Shown one piece after another: positions 5,508-9,201 of a stretch of DNA of 9,201 nucleotides. Source of the stretch: Pelotomaculum_B sp041645005 (lineage in GTDB: Bacteria; Bacillota; Desulfotomaculia; Desulfotomaculales; Pelotomaculaceae); NCBI GenBank assembly GCA_041645005.1, contig JBAZQW010000074.1:1-9201 (forward strand), read 5' to 3'. Each line of letters opens with the position of its first letter. Positions within the stretch are counted from its first letter, which is position 1. The position numbers were made by a program, and so were the translations under genes. The notes below the pieces were generated by a model, which was not told where the DNA came from, searched no databases, and was given only the letters and a program-made list of their open reading frames with translations.

Positions 5508-5777
5508 TTGGTAAGCAAATTTTTTAAAGCCCTGGCCGACCCGACACGCAGGCAAATATTAAAGTTGCTCAGGGAAAGCGACATGGCCGCCGGAGAAATA
5601 GCGGATCATTTTAACATTACCAAGCCAAGCATTTCCCACCATCTGAACATTTTAAAACAGTCCGGGCTGGTGCTGGACGAACGTAAGGGGCAGTACATTG
5701 TATATTCTCTAAATATGACCGTATTTCAAGAAGTTGCAAGCTGGTTTTCAGAGATTACCGGTAGAAAGGACGAGTGA
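5508..5777 (+). CDS. ArsR/SmtB-family repressor, SdpR-like
   Basis: An 89-residue winged-helix DNA-binding protein. FKALADPTRRQILKLL (6-21) is the usual first helix pair, GEIADHFNITKPSISHHLNIL (29-49) the helix-turn-helix and DERKGQYIVYSL (57-68) the wing. There is no cysteine at all, so it lacks the ELCVC metal site of ArsR proper and is not a metal sensor of that type. It is followed 6 bases later by an SdpI-family gene, the same order as B. subtilis sdpR-sdpI, where SdpR represses its own operon and is sequestered by toxin-bound SdpI at the membrane. Autoregulation here is supported by inverted repeats over the promoter. The TTG at 5508 is preferred from spacing to the G8 tract; TTG 5502 would add two residues. 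Confidence 0.85.
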   Translation: MVSKFFKALADPTRRQILKLLRESDMAAGEIADHFNITKPSISHHLNILKQSGLVLDERKGQYIVYSLNMTVFQEVASWFSEITGRKDE

Positions 5778-5783
5778 ATCAAT

Positions 5784-6470
5784 ATGAATGAAACCGGAAA
5801 AACCAGGCGGGGATTGGGCAAAACCCTGCTCAGCGACTGGCCGCTAATATTGATTATCCTTTGCTGCTTCATTGCGGGAGCAGTGCTCTATAGCCATATG
5901 CCGGAGCGGGTGCCGAGCCACTGGAACTTTAAAGGAGAGGTTGACCGTTACACATCCCGCTTTGGGGGCGCTTTCAGCATGCCCCTGGTAACTACCGGTA
6001 TTTACATTATGCTGCTGGTTCTGCCTTTAATAGACCCACGCAGGGAAAACTACCAGAAATTTATCGGAGCATACCGGGTTATGAAGTTTATCTTGGTTGT
6101 ATTTATGGCTTTTATTTATCTGGTAACTATGCTGAGCACTTTTGGCTACAATGTTCCTGTAGGCGTGGTAACGATGGCGGGAGTTTCACTGTTGTTCATT
6201 GTCCTTGGAAATTATATGGGTCAAATAAGGCACAACTATTTTGTGGGGATTAAGACACCCTGGACACTGGCCAACGAGCAGGTCTGGCAAAAAACCCACC
6301 GCCTCGGTGGAAAGCTTTGGGTAGCCGCGGGGCTGATCAGTCTTGTTGCTTCCCTGATTGGCGGAATCACTGGATTGATTATAATGGGCGTTTCGCTTGG
6401 CATAGCAACTGTCATCCCGATTGTTTATTCCTACCTGGAGTTTCGCAGGGAGACCAACAACAGTGGTTAA
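5784..6470 (+). CDS. SdpI-family membrane protein (DUF1648 + SdpI domain)
   Basis: A 228-residue integral membrane protein with about six predicted helices (near 20-36, 64-83, 100-118, 125-145, 178-198, 200-218). After the first helix comes the DUF1648 signature MPERVPSHWNFKGEVDRYTS (39-58). The SdpI domain has GNYMGQIRHNYFVGIKTPWT (142-161) and VWQKTHRLGGKLW (167-179). In B. subtilis SdpI both gives immunity to the SDP cannibalism toxin and signals to SdpR; most relatives elsewhere have no known toxin. No sdpABC-like toxin genes lie in the window. It is translated from ATG 5784, with AAAGGACGAG inside the 3' end of the preceding gene as ribosome site. No clear terminator follows; the gene abuts the tail of a broken oxidoreductase. 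Confidence 0.9.
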   Translation: MNETGKTRRGLGKTLLSDWPLILIILCCFIAGAVLYSHMPERVPSHWNFKGEVDRYTSRFGGAFSMPLVTTGIYIMLLVLPLIDPRRENYQKFIGAYRVMKFILVVFMAFIYLVTMLSTFGYNVPVGVVTMAGVSLLFIVLGNYMGQIRHNYFVGIKTPWTLANEQVWQKTHRLGGKLWVAAGLISLVASLIGGITGLIIMGVSLGIATVIPIVYSYLEFRRETNNSG

Positions 6471-6471
6471 G

Positions 6472-6609
6472 CTGTTTAAAAGCAGACAAACAGATAATTC
6501 ACCTTTCACCTTTTGCGGCGATTACATGGCCGGACCCGGCGTGGAGTCTGCTGCCTGTTCGGGACTGGCCGCGGCTGAAGAGGTTGAAAAAAGTTTTTTA
6601 GGCAAATAA
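6472..6609 (+). pseudogene. C-terminal tail of an FAD-dependent oxidoreductase (remnant)
   Basis: The frame running to TAA at 6607-6609 encodes about 45 residues containing FTFCGDYMAGPGVESAA followed by CSGLAAAEEVEKSFLGK. This matches the closing FAD-binding segment of amine oxidase/protoporphyrinogen-oxidase-like flavoproteins: GDYxAGPxVExAxxSGxxAAE, where the flavin contacts lie. It has no start codon with a ribosome site, no Rossmann GxGxxG N-terminus, and its frame merely runs on from within the 3' end of sdpI in another frame. I read it as the last exon-like scrap of a gene whose body was deleted or replaced when the sdpRI segment arrived. The left limit is approximate; recognisable similarity starts near 6493. 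Confidence 0.65.
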
Positions 6610-6615
6610 AACCAC

Positions 6616-6645
6616 TTTACTCAGAACATAAGTTAGCTCTATAAT
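6616..6645 (+). promoter_or_regulatory. Promoter of the Y-family polymerase operon
   Basis: A perfect -10 TATAAT (6640-6645) lies 18 bp after TTTACT (6616-6621, 4 of 6). The start would be near 6652. One LexA-like box lies in the spacer and another over the start site. Confidence 0.65.
6623..6636. promoter_or_regulatory. LexA (DinR) box 1, imperfect
   Basis: GAACATAAGTTA (6624-6635) matches the Gram-positive SOS box CGAACRNRYGTTYC at 10 of 14 positions over 6623-6636. It lies between the -35 and -10 boxes, where bound repressor would block RNA polymerase. Its centre is 30 bp from that of box 2, so they lie on nearly the same helix face. Confidence 0.55.
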
Positions 6646-6652
6646 AGTGCAT

Positions 6653-6666
6653 AGAACGTATGTTTG
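6653..6666. promoter_or_regulatory. LexA (DinR) box 2, near-consensus
   Basis: GAACGTATGTTT (6654-6665) matches CGAACRNRYGTTYC at 12 of 14 positions over 6653-6666; only the outermost base on each side differs. It overlaps the predicted transcription start and the front of the ribosome binding site. Confidence 0.75.
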
Positions 6667-6673
6667 GAGAGGG
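6666..6673 (+). promoter_or_regulatory. Ribosome binding site that sets the polymerase start
   Basis: GGAGAGGG lies 8 bases before TTG 6682. The in-frame TTG at 6664 overlaps this site and GTG 6673 is too close, so both are unlikely starts. The conserved N-terminus of the family begins right after 6682. Confidence 0.7.
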
Positions 6674-6681
6674 TGGTTTTT

Positions 6682-7890
6682 TTGCGTTGCCCGATCCTGT
6701 TAGCCGATATGAACGCCTTTTTTGCCAGCGTGCACCAGGCCATGAATCCAGTGCTCCGGGGAAAGCCGGTAATCGTCGGCGGGGACCCGGCCAAAAGGCA
6801 CGGGATTGTTCTGGCGGCTTCTTACGAGGCCAAGGCCTGTGGAGTTAAGACGGGCATGGCCGTGTGGGAGGCCAGGAGCCTCTGCCCGCGGGGCATTTTT
6901 GTAAAACCCAGGCATGGTCACTATGTTAACTTTTCCGCGCGGATTATCAGGATCATGAGAGACTTTAGCCCGCTGGTAGAGCCTTTTTCCATTGACGAGG
7001 CCTTTATGGACGTATCCGGCTGCGAGAGCCTTTTCGGGTCTTCCACTGACATTGCCCTGCAGATCAAGGGCAGGATCAAAAGGGAAGTCGGTGTGCTGTG
7101 CAGCGTGGGGGTGGCTCCCAATAAACTCCTGGCCAAAATGGCGGCCGGAATGCAGAAACCGGACGGCCTCACGGTCCTGGATTTTCCCGATCTCCCGGAC
7201 AAAGTCTGGCCCCTCCCGGTACGGGAACTTTTCGGGGTGGGTGGGCGCCTGGAAAAAAGGCTGCGTGATTTAAACATTCACACGATCGGGGAACTTGCCA
7301 GTTATCCCCTGCCGGTGCTAAAAAAGAGGTTCGGGTTGATCGGGCATATTCTGAGCCTGTCCGCCAACGGCATTGATTACAGTCCGGTTGACCCGCATTC
7401 CCTGGAGCGAGTCAAATCTATCGGGCATCAGATTACCCTGCCCAGGGACTACCGGGGTTATCACCAGATCAAGGTGGTTGTTCTGGAATTGTGTGAGCTT
7501 GTGTGCAGGCGGGTTCGTTTGGGTGGCTTGGTGGGGAGGACGGTAAGCCTCACCTTAAAAGACACCGAATTCTTGTGGGTGTCCCGTGCCCGCACCATGA
7601 GCTATCCCAGCGCTGCCACGGGTGATGTCTACCGGGTGGCTTTAGAATTGCTGTATCAGCACTGGCCATCCTGGAAACCGGTCAGGATGGTGGGGGTGTC
7701 CCTGGCCGGGCTGGTTAAGAATACGGCGGAACAGATAGACCTGTTTGGCGAGGTGGAAAAAGCCCGCCTTTTAAACGCCGCCTGTGACCGGATTAAGGAC
7801 CGGTTCGGCGAGCAAAGCCTCCTGAGGGCCGTATCCCTTACCCCGGAGGGTGTACTCCTGGCACGAAACGGAGAGGTGACCCGTGGCTAA
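6682..7890 (+). CDS. dinB: Y-family DNA polymerase IV (translesion)
   Basis: A 402-residue error-prone polymerase that extends past DNA lesions. With the TTG 6682 start, PILLADMNAFFASV (4-17) carries metal ligand Asp9 and steric-gate Phe14. SIDEAFMDVSG (103-113) carries Asp105 and Glu106. SVGVAPNKLLAKMA (141-154) and the thumb helix-hairpin-helix LFGVGGRLEKRLRDLNI (183-199) follow, then the little finger from about 245 to 345. QIDLF (351-355) matches the QxxLF beta-clamp binding pentapeptide. The second Asp of the usual DMDAFFASVEQ motif is Asn11 and the usual Glu is His18; neither is a catalytic ligand, so activity should be kept, but they mark a subgroup. Two LexA boxes and a TATAAT promoter lie upstream, arguing for SOS induction. 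The next gene overlaps by 8 bases, so the two are translationally coupled. Confidence 0.93.
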   Translation: MRCPILLADMNAFFASVHQAMNPVLRGKPVIVGGDPAKRHGIVLAASYEAKACGVKTGMAVWEARSLCPRGIFVKPRHGHYVNFSARIIRIMRDFSPLVEPFSIDEAFMDVSGCESLFGSSTDIALQIKGRIKREVGVLCSVGVAPNKLLAKMAAGMQKPDGLTVLDFPDLPDKVWPLPVRELFGVGGRLEKRLRDLNIHTIGELASYPLPVLKKRFGLIGHILSLSANGIDYSPVDPHSLERVKSIGHQITLPRDYRGYHQIKVVVLELCELVCRRVRLGGLVGRTVSLTLKDTEFLWVSRARTMSYPSAATGDVYRVALELLYQHWPSWKPVRMVGVSLAGLVKNTAEQIDLFGEVEKARLLNAACDRIKDRFGEQSLLRAVSLTPEGVLLARNGEVTRG

Positions 7891-8215
7891 TATCCGTGAC
7901 TACTACCGGAAAAATTTCCTCTATGAAAGCCACCGGCTGATGCTGCCGGAACTGCGGGACAAAGTTGCCCATACCTGCTCCCAGTGTAAATATATGGTGA
8001 CGGTTGTCGGAAAAACTGAGGCCAGGCCGGGCTGCGCCGCGCTTATTCCTCAGTACGCCGGCCTGGTAAGGCGGGTGCCCGAGAAACTGGATGTGATTGA
8101 TGTATTAAGGCTGGTTGGCAAGGAAGGCCTGGAGCGGGTTCTGACGGGATTTGAACCGCAGCGCCAGGCTTGCGGGCTGTTTCACCCCGGCTTTAGCCAA
8201 AAGGATGGTTCTTAA
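7883..8215 (+). CDS. Small four-cysteine protein coupled to the polymerase, possibly YolD-like
   Basis: A 110-residue soluble protein of no certain family. GTG 7883 overlaps the polymerase stop by 8 bases and has GGAGAGG 6 bases upstream, so the gene is certainly translated with it. Residues 14-27 read YESHRLMLPELRDK. This resembles the W/YxSxRMMLPEH signature near the N-terminus of YolD-like proteins, small partners encoded just after UvrX/YqjW-type polymerases in Bacillus. Unlike those, it has cysteines at 32, 35, 51 and 97 (TCSQC, RPGC, QACG), suggesting a zinc or Fe-S site. The middle (59-90) is predicted helical. The assignment to the YolD group is inference from one short motif plus gene position. 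The stop codon shares bases with the convergent UPF0280 gene. Confidence 0.8.
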   Translation: MANIRDYYRKNFLYESHRLMLPELRDKVAHTCSQCKYMVTVVGKTEARPGCAALIPQYAGLVRRVPEKLDVIDVLRLVGKEGLERVLTGFEPQRQACGLFHPGFSQKDGS

Positions 8216-8967
8216 AGTTTCTCCATATTTAACGGGACAAGTTTAATTTTGCCGCAGGCGGCCAGCCGGTCTTCCTTGATGATCACCGCTCCCGTCACTC
8301 CTTCAATGCCGGTGGCGTATTCAGCGGCTATTTGAACATCTTCTTTGTTTCTTACCATATTGCCCGCGGCTGTGGCCACCGCGTCAGCCAGAATGGCAGA
8401 TGGAGAGAGGATCACCACCGCGTCGGCTGTTCCTAAACTCAAAGAAGGGCCAACGGTTCCAGAGGATGTGCAGACTCCCAGCGGGGTGTCTTCCGGCCTG
8501 ATCGACAGGGCGATGCGGTTTGACAGTGGAGATTTGCCGGCAAAAATCCCGATCCTGCGCTGTCTGGTACTGCGCAGGTAAATATCGCCGCCGTTTTCCA
8601 CGATCACGTCTCTTGAACGTTTTGCTAGCGCCGTGCCAATATACTGGGCAAAGGCTCCCGCCACGGCGGCCATTGGACCCACCCCGGCCAGGCAGGCCGC
8701 TGCAGCCATGTCGGACGCGATAGGAGGGGCACCTGCTTTTAATTTATGAGGTGTCAGGGCATGAAGAAAGGCGGGATCCCCCTCGATGTATTTTTCGAGG
8801 AGTTCCCGCTGTTTGTACACCATTTCCTCAACCCACCTGGCTAATTCCGGTGAAAATCTTTCCCTGCGCACTCCAATATCCAGGTCTGTTTGGCGCACCA
8901 CCACCTGGAAGTGAACAAGGTCGTCCTGACGGAATTGCCCCCGGTATGATCGTTCAGTATACTCCAA
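8212..8967 (-). CDS. UPF0280 (COG2122) ApbE-like protein
   Basis: A 251-residue member of the UPF0280 family, related in fold to the ApbE flavin transferase. GVGPMAAVAGAFAQYIG (95-111), VENGGDIYLR (123-132) and the glycine/serine-rich PLGVCTSSGTVGPSLS (162-177) followed by LGTADAV are family landmarks. Where I recall relatives having GHS in the last motif, this one has GPS, which could matter if the His is functional. In Desulfovibrio and methanogens, COG2122 together with a DUF39 protein and a NIL/ferredoxin protein is tied to making homocysteine from aspartate semialdehyde with a sulfur donor. Here the NIL/ferredoxin gene ends one base before this gene. TTG 8967 is used; GGAGG lies 12 bases upstream inside the preceding gene. 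It ends convergently on the polymerase operon. Confidence 0.88.
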   Translation of the reverse strand: MEYTERSYRGQFRQDDLVHFQVVVRQTDLDIGVRRERFSPELARWVEEMVYKQRELLEKYIEGDPAFLHALTPHKLKAGAPPIASDMAAAACLAGVGPMAAVAGAFAQYIGTALAKRSRDVIVENGGDIYLRSTRQRRIGIFAGKSPLSNRIALSIRPEDTPLGVCTSSGTVGPSLSLGTADAVVILSPSAILADAVATAAGNMVRNKEDVQIAAEYATGIEGVTGAVIIKEDRLAACGKIKLVPLNMEKL

Positions 8968-8968
8968 C

Positions 8969-9201
8969 TTAAAATCTTACCTCCATAGCTTTTACCGGAC
9001 AGATTTTAACACATATCTGACAGACTATACAGTTATCGCTTTCAAATTTTACTTCCATTGAAGGCCTTTCCATGTACAGGGCGCCGCTGGGGCAGATGTC
9101 CGTACAGGCGCCGCAGCTTGTGCACTTTTCCTCGTTCCGTAATACTTCTTCGGCCAGGGGCTGGACTCTGATCCCCTGGTTTTTTAAATATTCGATCCCC
9201 T
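8969..9201 (-). CDS. NIL-domain 2[4Fe-4S] ferredoxin (partial, 5' end outside window)
   Basis: The last 76 residues of a longer protein; the start lies beyond 9201. Visible residues 1-16 (GIEYLKNQGIRVQPLA) are the closing strand of a NIL domain, a small ligand-binding domain also found on MetN transporters. Two cluster motifs of 2[4Fe-4S] ferredoxins follow: CTSCGACTDICP (26-37) and CIVCQICVKICP (57-68), both CX2CX2CX3CP and complete. In the sulfide-dependent homocysteine pathway the NIL/ferredoxin protein is thought to serve the DUF39 protein as electron or sulfur carrier. It is the first of the two genes seen on this strand; the UPF0280 start follows its TAA by one base. The reading frame was found by direct reverse-strand translation. 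Confidence 0.9.
   Translation of the reverse strand, partial: GIEYLKNQGIRVQPLAEEVLRNEEKCTSCGACTDICPSGALYMERPSMEVKFESDNCIVCQICVKICPVKAMEVRF

Noticed and set aside
6472..6493. CTGTTT/AAACAG hairpin as terminator of sdpI
   Set aside because: Only a 6-bp stem with a 10-base loop and no T-tract.
6186..6509. 107-codon minus-strand frame over the 3' end of sdpI
   Set aside because: Antisense to the SdpI domain, no ribosome site, no recognisable family.
6921..7277. 118-codon minus-strand frame inside the polymerase gene
   Set aside because: It is a shadow of the conserved polymerase frame; composition is Arg/Ser/Pro-rich with no recognisable motif.
1..9201. CRISPR array, tRNA or rRNA genes, phage or transposase genes
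   Set aside because: No regularly spaced repeats, no cloverleaf with a TPsiC-like arm, no rRNA-like stretch and no transposase or phage protein were seen.

Overview
The window looks like chromosomal DNA from an anaerobic Gram-positive bacterium, most probably a Desulfotomaculum/Pelotomaculum-type Peptococcaceae. The evidence is strong purine-rich ribosome binding sites, frequent TTG and GTG starts, an SdpR/SdpI pair, an Hsp33 with the CXC/CXXC zinc motif, Bacillus-type LexA boxes, a YedF-type selenium-metabolism protein and a UPF0280/NIL-ferredoxin pair found in sulfidogens and methanogens. The lineage is inferred from gene content only.

Left part (1-3600). A non-coding stretch with repeat remnants precedes a minus-strand alpha/beta hydrolase. 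Divergent from it is a nitroreductase (GTG start at 1041). A bidirectional hairpin terminator separates the nitroreductase from a convergent type I signal peptidase (lepB, minus strand). A radical SAM protein with an unusual CX4CX2C cluster motif diverges from lepB and ends at a Rho-independent terminator.

Middle (3600-6610). A palindrome-rich 100-bp stretch leads into a TATAAT promoter and hslO (Hsp33). Next come yedF (TusA domain plus DsrE-like domain), with an inverted repeat over its likely promoter, and an AT-rich regulatory region. That region drives an ArsR-family repressor and an SdpI-family membrane protein, laid out like the B. subtilis sdpR-sdpI autorepressor/immunity operon. Directly after sdpI lies the orphan C-terminal tail of an FAD-dependent oxidoreductase, a gene remnant.

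Right part (6610-9201). A perfect TATAAT promoter is flanked by two LexA-like boxes and drives a Y-family DNA polymerase (dinB type). An overlapping 110-residue gene follows. Its N-terminus resembles the YolD signature, but it carries four cysteines. This SOS mutagenesis cassette is the most interesting part of the window. Convergent to it, on the minus strand, are a NIL-domain 2[4Fe-4S] ferredoxin (cut by the window edge) and a UPF0280 (COG2122) ApbE-like protein one base downstream. This pair points to sulfide-dependent homocysteine synthesis from aspartate semialdehyde.
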